A DNA stretch of 34,303 nt from Clostridia bacterium (GCA_017481495.1 JAFUPC010000058.1:1-34303); one strand, 5' to 3'; shown: positions 1 through 6,950, numbered from the stretch's first letter. A program made the numbers and translations. Notes: a model not told the origin generated them from the letters alone.

Positions 1-222
1 GCAGAGCTGCTTGGCGAAGTCGTGACCGATTCCACCGAAAAGAACCTGACCATGCGTGTTGAAGCTGAAAACGGTGCGACCGCCGGCAAGTTCGACCTTG
101 CAAAGCGCGCAAAGGAAGCGAATCTCGATGCCATCCACGACACCGTTCACGAAATGGCAAAGGATGAAGCAAGACATGGCAAAGCATTCGCTGGTCTGCT
201 CGCAAGATATTTCGGTAAGTAA
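1..222 (+). CDS. Rubrerythrin, 3' end (truncated by window edge)
   Basis: The reading frame is open from base 1 and ends with TAA at 220-222, giving the last 73 residues of a ferritin-like diiron domain. The C-terminal motif DEARHG is the second ExxH iron ligand set, and the protein ends in ARYFGK. The encoded residues match the end of the complete rubrerythrin at 22491-23036 except for one K/R change, so the missing N-terminus probably carries a rubredoxin domain as it does there. Known family role: cytoplasmic NADH-linked peroxide reduction in anaerobes. An intrinsic terminator follows at 248. The first 119 bases are identical to the other copy, and all 12 differences lie after that point. 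Confidence 0.93.
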   Translation, partial: AELLGEVVTDSTEKNLTMRVEAENGATAGKFDLAKRAKEANLDAIHDTVHEMAKDEARHGKAFAGLLARYFGK

Positions 223-247
223 TTCAACGGATTGATAATCATGAAGA

Positions 248-281
248 AAGACCCCGCTGTGCGGGGTCTTGTGTTATTTTT
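248..281 (+). terminator. Intrinsic terminator of the rubrerythrin fragment
   Basis: Perfect 10-bp stem AAGACCCCGC (248-257) with GCGGGGTCTT (261-270), loop TGT, then a T-rich tail to 281. It begins 25 bases after the stop codon. Confidence 0.9.
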
Positions 282-282
282 G

Positions 283-326
283 CCTCCCTCCCGAGGGAGG
301 TGGCACGCGAAGCGTGACGGAGGGAG
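283..326. repeat. REP-like interspersed palindrome
   Basis: Two nested inverted repeats: CCTCCC/GGGAGG around 283-300, and CACGCgaaGCGTG at 304-316. The outer arm closes with GGAGGGAG at 319-326. This resembles a short palindromic element I recall from many Clostridia genomes. Only one copy is in the window, so its dispersed nature is inferred. Confidence 0.6.
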
Positions 327-386
327 TCGGGAATCATTGCGGGAGATGGTGCGGTCATATGGACAGAAGCACATTTCATCCGTGTC

Positions 387-544
387 TGTAGGGGCGCCCA
401 TTGGGCGTCCGTAACATATCAGTAAGATGTCGAAATATTATGAAAAATAACATTGGTATATGTTTTTCAAACGAAATCGACGTCGTATTGTTTCGTAACG
501 AATGAAAGGTTTCGCAAAACAAAACCATATGGGTGCCCCCTACA
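387..544. repeat. MITE-like element with imperfect terminal inverted repeats
   Basis: The left end TGTAGGGGCGCCCAT (387-401) is nearly the reverse complement of the right end ATGGGTGCCCCCTACA (529-544), with one indel and one mismatch. The left end also contains its own palindrome around GCGCCCATTGGGCG. The interior has no credible gene. No clear target-site duplication is visible, so mobility is inferred. Apart from this and the two elements before it, the 222-602 gap holds nothing I recognise. Confidence 0.45.
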
Positions 545-602
545 GTGATAGGGAATGTTTGTTTCCGCCTTTCAGTTGACAATCATTCCCTCAAACATGT
601 CC

Positions 603-2540
603 TCATTCCACCACCAGCACCACCGGCGTCAGCGTCAGACAAGGCAGGTCAAGTGTGAGAACGCCGTCTGCCTCTGCAAACGGAACCGCGCGGAATGTTC
701 CATCCGGTTCCAGCACTTCGATCTTTGTGACAGGACGGTCGGAAACAAGGGTCAGCGCATCAATGGGATCCTGACCGAGATTGAAGACCGCGCAGAACCG
801 TCTGCCGTCGTCCATGTCGGCACAGCGGAAATAAATTTCCGCATCTTCGGGTGTGTAGAGCGGCAGTTCTCCCACATCCTGCATAAGGGAAAGCAGCTGC
901 TGCTTACGGCTGTAGGAGAGGAAGCTGAACGCTTCAGTCAGCGAATAGTTGGTGACAGGTGTGCCGCAGAAGACGACTGCCGTTCCGCCGCGGTTGTTGT
1001 GATATACGGTGACACCGGGAAAGAGCCGTTCGTAATGCACCTTGTCAACGGAATGGTAGACTGTCGAATGTTCGACGACATCCGGGGAGCGGGGAACGAG
1101 CTCCATTGCACCGACCTGCACATTCGAGACATTGTTCCGGAACGGCAGGATTTCCAGCGACGGCTGCTTTCCCGTCCACGGGTGGACATCCACACCGATG
1201 TCGTCGGCGAAACCGCGGTCGCAGAGCCGTTTTGCCGTGTCGGATGCAAGGAAGACGGTGCCTGAAAGAACAGTTTTCAGTTCTTCATCGGAATAAATCG
1301 CATCGCCCGCGCCGGACAGACACACAACGCCGTGCGGCTTTGCGGAGAAGAACATCGGCAGACCCAGCCGTTCCAGAACACAGGACGACCAGCCGCTGTT
1401 TCCGCGGTTGGTTTTCCGCAGATCAAAGTTGGGCGTGTCGGAGAGGGGAATACAGCATCCGCGATGGGAGAGATGCGGAACGAGATCGGCAAGCGTTTCG
1501 TAGAATCCGCGGTATTTGCCGAGAATGTGGCGGTAGGCTCTGCCGCTTTCCGGCTCAAACGCATGAAGCCGCGTGATCCAGTGCTTGGCGCCGCGCGCAC
1601 CTTCCAGAATCGTTCCCGTGAAATGCGTGTGCAGGGACATGGCAGAGGTGCTGTAACGGTTCTGCGGGCAGGTGTCGGTTTCGGCAAGAATGACATCGGT
1701 CTTGTCCGCAAGCTTGGCAATCGACTGTGCCGCGCGGTAGAAAACATCGCTGAATGCGTGGTTGGAGGGTGCGGTATAATGGCCGTTGTTGATGCGCACG
1801 ATGCGCGGATTGTCCTCACCCGCAAGGATGTCCGCGATGTCTGCGGCGCATTCGACATTGTTGCCGACACAGCAGAACGAGCCGGGCAGTGCGGGGTCGA
1901 TTTCGTCCAGACCCGCCCGCATCAGACGTGCGGCACCGAGCATCGCATCGTGCTGGGTATAGGTGAAAATTTCGTTGGCACGGTCGCCGTCCGCATCGTT
2001 TCTGTGGAGCAGTTCCCAGATTTCCTCACGGGTAAACGACGCGCCGCCGCCCCACAGCTCATTGAATTTCCGGACGTGGGTCGGACAGCCGCATCCGAAC
2101 GAGCGGAACGACATCAGCCGGAAGTCGTCGTCCACCATGACTGTGTCGGGATGATGGGATGCGATGACGCGGAACGCATTGCGGATATAGTCGCGGAAGC
2201 CCTCGTCATATGGGCAGACGATCTGCACTTCCGTGCCGGTGTTGATGCCGGTGTACGGCTGGAACGGGAACATCTCGGACAGAACCCAGCCGTGTCCGAT
2301 GGTCGCCTGCACGAGAATACCGGAGCCAAGCCCCATCTCCGCAAGCCGGTCGCGGAAGCGGTCGTATTTTTCGCACAAAATGCCCACTTTGTCAACCGGA
2401 GGATTGCCCTCCGGAACCAACGTCATCATAAACAGCGCACAGGTCGCCGTTCCATTTTCGTACTGATGCCGGATGTCCTGACAGATTTCTTCAAGATGGT
2501 CGGTGTCAAGCGGCATGATGGTGTAATTGTGAAGTTTCAT
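603..2540 (-). CDS. Glycoside-hydrolase-like TIM-barrel protein (family unassigned)
   Basis: The protein has 645 residues and no signal peptide, so it is probably cytoplasmic. Its N-terminal part resembles clan GH-A barrels, with the acidic cluster VDDDFR (residues 136-141) and ILAETDTCPQNR (284-295, E287 a candidate acid). The C-terminal third looks like beta-galactosidase-style accessory domains (GATase-like, then beta-sandwich). I cannot name the exact family or substrate; a GH42-like or uncharacterised GHL enzyme is the best guess. The start has an upstream GAAAGGCAG site. It follows the amidohydrolase gene by 17 bp and is the second gene of that operon, suggesting a shared role in breaking down a sugar-derived compound. 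Confidence 0.7.
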   Translation of the reverse strand: MKLHNYTIMPLDTDHLEEICQDIRHQYENGTATCALFMMTLVPEGNPPVDKVGILCEKYDRFRDRLAEMGLGSGILVQATIGHGWVLSEMFPFQPYTGINTGTEVQIVCPYDEGFRDYIRNAFRVIASHHPDTVMVDDDFRLMSFRSFGCGCPTHVRKFNELWGGGASFTREEIWELLHRNDADGDRANEIFTYTQHDAMLGAARLMRAGLDEIDPALPGSFCCVGNNVECAADIADILAGEDNPRIVRINNGHYTAPSNHAFSDVFYRAAQSIAKLADKTDVILAETDTCPQNRYSTSAMSLHTHFTGTILEGARGAKHWITRLHAFEPESGRAYRHILGKYRGFYETLADLVPHLSHRGCCIPLSDTPNFDLRKTNRGNSGWSSCVLERLGLPMFFSAKPHGVVCLSGAGDAIYSDEELKTVLSGTVFLASDTAKRLCDRGFADDIGVDVHPWTGKQPSLEILPFRNNVSNVQVGAMELVPRSPDVVEHSTVYHSVDKVHYERLFPGVTVYHNNRGGTAVVFCGTPVTNYSLTEAFSFLSYSRKQQLLSLMQDVGELPLYTPEDAEIYFRCADMDDGRRFCAVFNLGQDPIDALTLVSDRPVTKIEVLEPDGTFRAVPFAEADGVLTLDLPCLTLTPVVLVVE

Positions 2541-2557
2541 TGTAGGCTGCCTTTCAT

Positions 2558-3478
2558 TTATACAAGTTTCAGAAGTTTTTCCGCATTGCCACGCGCGATT
2601 TTATAGTACACGGTTTCGGAAATCGCACCGCTCTCACGCAGTCCGTCGAAGAAATCGCGGAAACGGTACGGATGCTGATTGGTATCAGCACAGATGTCAC
2701 AGCCGTAAAGAATGCGGTCCTCAAATTCTGTCATGAACGAAACCGCGTATTCGGGGTCGCGGGTCATGGCGTTGCATCCGCTGCCGGCGGAAAGGTCGCA
2801 GTACAGGTTCTCGTATTCCCGGAGCAGGCGGGGAAGCGCGCCCTCCTTGACTTTACCCGTCGGATAACGGTTGCGGTCTTCCAGTGTCAGCGCACAAACA
2901 TCCTTGTCCCATGCGGAAATTTCCGCCCAGAACGGCTGAGAGTGTCCGATGATTTTCAGGCGCGGGTGCTTTTTCAGCATCTTTTCCAGCCGCGGCATAC
3001 CGGCATCGTCCGCAAGACCGTAGTTGTATTCGGTGGCGGGGGACATATGGAACAGAACCGGCATATCGCATTCCTCGCAGTGCGAAAACAGGTTGTCCGT
3101 CCGCGGGTCGTCAAAGTACAGATTGGTCATGATCTCGCCGACACCGCGTGCGCCGAGCTTTTTGTAGTGTTCCAACAGATAGGAGAGATTGGCGTGCGGC
3201 GTGTTGTCAAGGGCGCGCGGATCCACGTTGCAGAACCAGACGAACCGCCCGGGATTGCGTTCCGCGATGGTCATCGTCTCCTCGTTGGTCGTGATGACAG
3301 TACCGCCTGCCATCGTGATCATCGGCAGTAAAACGCCCGTCCCGATGCCAAGCTCGTCATACATCCGGAGCAGTCCCTCGTCCCCCAGTGTCGGACGGCC
3401 GGAGTAAGGATTCGCCGGAACGATGTCCGGGTACAGCGTGACGTGCGCATGAATGTCGATTTTCGGAATGAATTTCAT
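2558..3478 (-). CDS. Amidohydrolase-family protein (Amidohydro_2 type)
   Basis: The protein has 306 residues and is cytoplasmic. It starts with the metal-binding DIHAH motif (residues 8-12). A later histidine lies in GHSQPFW, and a C-terminal aspartate in LYGCDICADTNQ precedes the typical FRDFFDGL helix. These features fit the Amidohydro_2 branch of metal-dependent TIM-barrel hydrolases and decarboxylases. The substrate cannot be read from sequence. The ATG is preceded by GAAAGGATG. It is first in a two-gene operon, driven by the promoter at 3518-3545, with the glycosidase-like gene 17 bp downstream. Confidence 0.85.
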   Translation of the reverse strand: MKFIPKIDIHAHVTLYPDIVPANPYSGRPTLGDEGLLRMYDELGIGTGVLLPMITMAGGTVITTNEETMTIAERNPGRFVWFCNVDPRALDNTPHANLSYLLEHYKKLGARGVGEIMTNLYFDDPRTDNLFSHCEECDMPVLFHMSPATEYNYGLADDAGMPRLEKMLKKHPRLKIIGHSQPFWAEISAWDKDVCALTLEDRNRYPTGKVKEGALPRLLREYENLYCDLSAGSGCNAMTRDPEYAVSFMTEFEDRILYGCDICADTNQHPYRFRDFFDGLRESGAISETVYYKIARGNAEKLLKLV

Positions 3479-3517
3479 TTTTGTGTTCCATCCTTTCGGA
3501 GATTATCTATTGAGAAT

Positions 3518-3545
3518 ATTATACCATACTTTCCGTATTTTTCAA
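3518..3545 (-). promoter_or_regulatory. Sigma-A promoter of the amidohydrolase operon
   Basis: On the minus strand, -35 TTGAAA (3540-3545) and -10 TATAAT (3518-3523) are 16 bp apart. It is divergent from the tRNA-Gln promoter about 60 bp away. Confidence 0.8.
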
Positions 3546-3605
3546 GCGGGTTGGAAAAAATTGGTATGGAAAATCAGAAAAAATTCGGAAATTTCAAAAA
3601 AGGGG

Positions 3606-3634
3606 TTGACAGAACGGATTTTGTGTGGTATAAT
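3606..3634 (+). promoter_or_regulatory. Consensus sigma-A promoter of tRNA-Gln
   Basis: Perfect TTGACA (3606-3611) and TATAAT (3629-3634) with a 17-bp spacer, 37 bases upstream of the tRNA. Confidence 0.92.
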
Positions 3635-3671
3635 ATTATTGTTCCATTAAGAGTGGAACTTCATCAGAGAT

Positions 3672-3745
3672 TGGGATATTGTGTAACGGTAGCACAGCAG
3701 ACTCTGACTCTGTATGTTGGGGTTCGAATCCCTATATCCCAGCCA
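3672..3745 (+). tRNA. tRNA-Gln (anticodon CTG)
   Basis: A full cloverleaf can be folded by hand: acceptor TGGGATA/TATCCCA, D-stem GTG/CAC, anticodon stem GCAGA/TCTGT with loop CTCTGAC (anticodon CTG at 3704-3706), and T-stem TGGGG/CCCTA with loop TTCGAAT. The discriminator is G and CCA is encoded (3743-3745). It decodes CAG glutamine codons. It is a single-gene unit with its own promoter and terminator. Confidence 0.95.
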
Positions 3746-3776
3746 AAAAATCCGAAAGCGAAGCTTTCGGATTTTT
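3746..3776 (+). terminator. Intrinsic terminator of tRNA-Gln
   Basis: A 14-bp stem, AAAAATCCGAAAGC (3746-3759) with its complement at 3763-3776, around a GAA loop and ending in T5. It begins at the first base after CCA. Confidence 0.92.
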
Positions 3777-3972
3777 CATTTGTGCCGCAGGCACAACATC
3801 GTTTGACCGAAGGTCAACATCATTTCGAGCGCAGCGAGAACATCATTGCTTGTGAAGGCACAAATGAACGATGTTACGCCACTTGGCGTAAATGAAGTTG
3901 CCATCAGCAAATGGAGTGATGTTGCGCATCAATGAAGTTGCGCTTCGCGCAAACGGACTGTAACCGGTTACG
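3777..3972. repeat. Palindromic hairpin array A (AACATCATTT linkers)
   Basis: A run of small hairpins: GTGCC/GGCAC (3782-3794), TTGACC/GGTCAA (3803-3817), TTGTG/CACAA (3850-3863), TTACGCC/GGCGTAA (3874-3891), TTGC/GCAA (3898-3910) and TTGCGC/GCGCAA (3938-3952). A conserved linker joins them. It reads AACATCATTT in the left half and its reverse complement AAATGATGTT (variants AAATGAAGTT) in the right half, so the whole array is an imperfect palindrome centred near 3855. The hairpin arms are unrelated to each other. It abuts the tRNA-Gln terminator and ends about 55 bases before a broken four-helix-bundle gene. It codes for nothing I can support. Confidence 0.75.
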
Positions 3973-4027
3973 CAGCACTCTGTATGAAAGTTGATTTAGT
4001 ATAAAAATGACAGGCAGGTATACCAAA

Positions 4028-4386
4028 ATGAAGGAAGATAAACTTGGTAATCTTTCCATGGAATTATCCGTTGATGTTTTGAACTTGACGAAAAACTCCG
4101 GGCAAATCACGAAAATATAATGTCAAATCAAATCGGAAGAAGTGCAACAAGTATTTGCGTAAACATTGCCGAAAGCAAATATGCACATGGATGCGCCGAC
4201 TTTATTGCAAAACTTGAAATTGCATTGAAGGAAACCAATGAAACGGGAAAATGGCTTGAAATGATATGGAAAAGCGGATACATCGAAGAGATGGAATACA
4301 GAACACTGAACCGTAAGTGTTCAACAATTCGGTTTTTGCTTGTCAAGTCTGTTACGACAGCAAAAAACAACCTGAAAAATTCATAA
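4028..4386 (+). pseudogene. Four-helix-bundle protein (23S rRNA IVP / S23 family), frameshifted
   Basis: Frame 2 from ATG 4028 gives MKEDKLGNLSMELSVDVLNL and stops at 4118-4120. The next frame carries the rest of the family: LRANHENIMSNQIGRSATSI, then NIAES, DFIAKLEIALKETNETGKW and a C-terminal helix, ending at TAA 4384-4386. Restoring one base near the A5 run at 4091-4095 (ACG-GAA-AAA-CTC) joins both halves into a protein of about 119 residues, the usual family size. Known relatives are encoded by intervening sequences in 23S rRNA or resemble the DGR accessory protein Avd; their function is unclear. Translation could restart at the overlapping ATG 4120, but that would lose the first helix. 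A missing G is the simplest explanation. Confidence 0.8.
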
Positions 4387-4405
4387 ATAAATATAATCAT
4401 AAATG

Positions 4406-4453
4406 AAAAGCATCCGCCTCCCACACAATCGTGGGGAAACACGGATGCTTTTT
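4406..4453. terminator. Bidirectional terminator
   Basis: Outer stem AAAAGCATCCG (4406-4416) with CGGATGCTTTT (4442-4452), enclosing a smaller CCCAC/GTGGG hairpin. Both ends are A/T tracts, so it can stop both the four-helix-bundle transcript and the minus-strand operon ending at 4464. Confidence 0.82.
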
Positions 4454-4463
4454 CCTTAAAATC

Positions 4464-4751
4464 TCAGTCCTTGTCAAACAGACCCTTGATTTTGCCGAAC
4501 AGTTCCTTCGCATCGTCGATGCTGATCTTTGCTTTGACGGCGTCAACGACCTTTTCGATGATCTCATCGGGGAGGTCGATGTTCAGAAGCTTTTCGACCG
4601 TTTTGACGGGTTCCTTTTTGAAGTTGTCAAGCAGGTCGTCGTTGTCCTTGATCTGGTCAACGACCTTGTCAATCAGCTCTTCGATGTTGATGTCCTTGTC
4701 GTCCAGCTTGTCGACGATTTTGCCTGCGAGATCCTTGAAATCAAATGCCAT
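4464..4751 (-). CDS. Small acidic helical protein of unknown function
   Basis: The protein has 95 residues, is very rich in Asp, Glu and Lys, and is predicted to be almost all helix with an amphipathic pattern (for example IEELIDKVVDQIKDNDDLL and EIIEKVVDAVKAKI). It has no signal peptide, cysteine or membrane segment, so it should be a soluble cytoplasmic protein. I do not recognise the family. It starts 14 bp after the YegP-like gene and is followed by a terminator, so the two form one operon. Confidence 0.8.
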   Translation of the reverse strand: MAFDFKDLAGKIVDKLDDKDINIEELIDKVVDQIKDNDDLLDNFKKEPVKTVEKLLNIDLPDEIIEKVVDAVKAKISIDDAKELFGKIKGLFDKD

Positions 4752-4765
4752 AATCGGTGTTCTCC

Positions 4766-5134
4766 TTATTCTTCCACAATGTCCGCATCTGCGGCGTTCT
4801 TCTTGACGGATGCGATGCCGTTTTCACAGCCGGATACGGAGGTGTAGCCCTCGGAAACGGCGATGACCTGACCGTTCGTTGCTTTCAGACGGAAGCGGTA
4901 TTCGCCGACCTTGTCCCGGTACAGCTCGAACTTCGGATGCTTTTCCTCAGCGTAACCCTCGACGGTCTGGTTCTCGACAGCGGCGACAGGTGCATTCTTT
5001 GCAACGCTTTCCACACCGTTTTTGCACGCAGCGAGCGAGTTATAGACTTCGGAGGTCGCAACGACCTCGCCGTTGCCTGCTTTCAGGTCGAACTTATAAC
5101 CGGTTTCGGTTGTGCGGATAACAAATTTTCCCAT
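4766..5134 (-). CDS. YegP-family (DUF1508) tandem-domain protein
   Basis: The protein has 122 residues made of two DUF1508 units. Unit 1 is about residues 1-50 (FVIRTTETGYKFDLKAGNGEVVATSEVYNS is its core pattern, split here as FVIRTTETGYKFDLKAGNGE then VVATSEVYNS). Unit 2 is about residues 68-115 (FELYRDKVGEYRFRLKATNG then QVIAVSEGYTS), each ending in a C-x-NG-I/V-xSV helix. The fold is known from E. coli YegP, but the biochemical role is not established. It is cytoplasmic with a clear AAAGGA site upstream and is the first gene of a two-gene operon from the promoter at 5178-5206. Confidence 0.9.
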   Translation of the reverse strand: MGKFVIRTTETGYKFDLKAGNGEVVATSEVYNSLAACKNGVESVAKNAPVAAVENQTVEGYAEEKHPKFELYRDKVGEYRFRLKATNGQVIAVSEGYTSVSGCENGIASVKKNAADADIVEE

Positions 5135-5177
5135 GATAATGATGTCCTTTCATATGATGATATGGATACTTACTATT

Positions 5178-5206
5178 ATTATACATGAAAACCGGGAGAA
5201 AAGCAA
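5178..5206 (-). promoter_or_regulatory. Sigma-A promoter of the YegP operon
   Basis: Minus strand: -35 TTGCTT (5201-5206), 17-bp spacer, -10 TATAAT (5178-5183), about 44 bases upstream of the ATG. Confidence 0.75.
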
Positions 5207-5290
5207 GGTAATCCATCAAATTTTCACACAGTTTTCTGTTATTTTACTGAAAAACAATGTTTTGCTGAAAACTTCTGTTTTGTTAAAAAG

Positions 5291-6790
5291 TCAATCCTCA
5301 ATGACGATTTCGGTATCGTGCAGAAGTGCCATGTTGTCGCAGAGAATGGGCTTCTTGCCGCTGACGGTGCGGAAATTTTTAATGGTGATCTTTTCCGGGC
5401 GGCTGATGGGGTAAGGCTCCGTGTGCGTTTCGCGGTTTTCTTCGGTAACATCGCGGTCGAAATTGGAGAGGATGCGGACACCCGAGCAGTCCTTTGGCAT
5501 ATTGGTATCGACGACGGTGATGTTTTCGATCGTAATGTTTGTCGGCAGGTGGCAGGGATAGCCAAAGTCGTGCTGACCGTTGTTGTCTGCATGGAGCAGG
5601 ACAGGGCGGACACTCTGACCGGGAACCGGGATCCATGTGATGTTGCGCAGGGTGAGATTGCCGCGCCAGGTGCAGCCATAATCATAGCGGAAGCCGACGA
5701 CGCTGTGGCAGTAGCAGGTAACGTTTTCCATCAGCATTTCGCCGAAGCCGATGGTGTTCGTGCCCATCCAGCCCATGACAGAATTGCGGATGGTGTAATC
5801 GCGGACACCGCAGTGCGCATCGGAACGGGAAAGTACGCAGTCGTCAAACTCGATCTGCTTGCAGAAGTTGGAGCCGAATACCCCCCACAGCGTGCGGTTG
5901 CAGATGTCATCCTGACGGCATCCGAGGAAGCGGATACCGACGACATTGCCGCAGTTGATGTCGTAGGAGCCCATCTGGACGGGAACGCCGGCGGAACCGA
6001 TGGTTGTGTAGATCTTATGGCCGGTGACATGGCAGTCCTTCAGCGTGGCATATGCGCAGTTGCTGAACGTGAAGAAGCCGCAGTACGGTGCACCGTGGTC
6101 AATCTCACCTGTAACGGTGTGATACACATTTTCAATCGTGACATTGGAGCGGGTGACTTTGATGCCGCGGCCGTAGTATGTATATTTCGCTTCCGCCTGA
6201 TTGGCAATCGTTGTGAAGTGACCGCCGCGGATGACAAGGGGATCTTTGTCAATCGGAACAGCGGAAATCCCCGTGATGCGGGTGTAATCCCAGTTGATGC
6301 CGGAGAGAATCTTTCCGTCCGTGGTCAGAACAAAGCTGTCTGTCTGCGGGGAACCGGAGTCCTGGTTTGCGCCGAGCCGGATATACTGCATCCGCTCATC
6401 GCTCCGGATGGTGACATACATATCCTGTTCCAGATGAATGCCGAGCGCATCCAGATCAAGCGCTGTCTGTCCCTCGTGCAGCGGCGGAATCGGCAGATCG
6501 GTACGCCATTCGCCGCGCGGCGGAACGACAAAGCAGTCCACGCGCCAGTTCTCGACGTTTACATCGTCGATGATGAACTTCGATGTCGTCCAGTCGGTGT
6601 CCGTCATGATGACGGCAGGCGTTGCCGCAGGTCCGATGTAATAGGTTGCATCGGGATTGGTGCGGATGGGGAGATTGTGTTCGTTTGCGTATGTGTGCGC
6701 ACGGACGATGGCGGCAGTGTCGTCGGTTTTGCCGTCGCCGACGGCGCCGAATGCTTCGTAGGTTACAAATTCATTCATGGTTATGACCAT
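5291..6790 (-). CDS. Pectate-lyase-superfamily right-handed beta-helix protein
   Basis: The protein has up to 499 residues. AFGAVGDGKTDDTAAI (residues 13-28) is the hallmark N-terminal motif of the Pectate_lyase_3/GH28-like beta-helix superfamily. It is followed by many short strand repeats with N-x-T/I-I-E/K-N turns (for example ITIENITVVD and KITIKNFRTV). Known members cleave or bind polyuronides; substrate and catalytic residues cannot be fixed here. There is no signal peptide, so it may act on imported oligosaccharides. Two in-frame starts are possible: ATG 6790 or ATG 6778 (MNEF). The Shine-Dalgarno AAAGGAAA lies beyond a hairpin directly upstream of ATG 6790. With that hairpin folded, ATG 6778 has the better spacing. 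Confidence 0.85.
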   Translation of the reverse strand: MVITMNEFVTYEAFGAVGDGKTDDTAAIVRAHTYANEHNLPIRTNPDATYYIGPAATPAVIMTDTDWTTSKFIIDDVNVENWRVDCFVVPPRGEWRTDLPIPPLHEGQTALDLDALGIHLEQDMYVTIRSDERMQYIRLGANQDSGSPQTDSFVLTTDGKILSGINWDYTRITGISAVPIDKDPLVIRGGHFTTIANQAEAKYTYYGRGIKVTRSNVTIENVYHTVTGEIDHGAPYCGFFTFSNCAYATLKDCHVTGHKIYTTIGSAGVPVQMGSYDINCGNVVGIRFLGCRQDDICNRTLWGVFGSNFCKQIEFDDCVLSRSDAHCGVRDYTIRNSVMGWMGTNTIGFGEMLMENVTCYCHSVVGFRYDYGCTWRGNLTLRNITWIPVPGQSVRPVLLHADNNGQHDFGYPCHLPTNITIENITVVDTNMPKDCSGVRILSNFDRDVTEENRETHTEPYPISRPEKITIKNFRTVSGKKPILCDNMALLHDTEIVIED

Positions 6791-6950
6791 AACTTTCGCT
6801 GTGCGAAAGTTTCCTTTCTAGAATTTCGTTCCGAAATTTGGGAATTCGTGGGTGGTTTTGCGCAGCAAAATCTTTGCATGAAGTGCAAAGAAAGCCACAA
6901 AACCCGTCAGAAAATTAATTTTCAGACTTACCTCGTAAAATAATGATGAT
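6791..6950 (-). promoter_or_regulatory. Hairpin-rich 5' leader of the beta-helix gene
   Basis: The leader between the promoter at 6957-6985 and the start contains, in transcript order, a 41-bp dispersed repeat (6930-6890), a TTTGCA/TGCAAA hairpin, a TTTTGC/GCAAAA hairpin, an AATTTCG/CGAAATT hairpin, the Shine-Dalgarno (about 6819-6812), and an AACTTTCGC/GCGAAAGTT hairpin (6811-6791) touching ATG 6790. No known riboswitch class was recognised. Confidence 0.6.

Noticed and set aside
551..590. GGGAATG/CATTCCC pair as terminator of the minus-strand operon
   Set aside because: The stem is 7 bp with a 26-base loop and there is no T tract on the minus strand.
1332..2606. 424-codon plus-strand frame opposite the glycosidase-like gene
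   Set aside because: It shows no family resemblance and overlaps two minus-strand genes with proper starts.
3777..3972. Array of regularly spaced repeats as a CRISPR
   Set aside because: The constant parts are only about 10 bases, the segments between them are self-complementary hairpins rather than unique spacers, the linker inverts mid-array, and no cas gene is nearby.
5318..6943. 541-codon plus-strand reading frame
   Set aside because: It lies opposite the beta-helix gene and would run through its leader and promoter. The minus-strand frame has a family motif, promoter and ribosome site.
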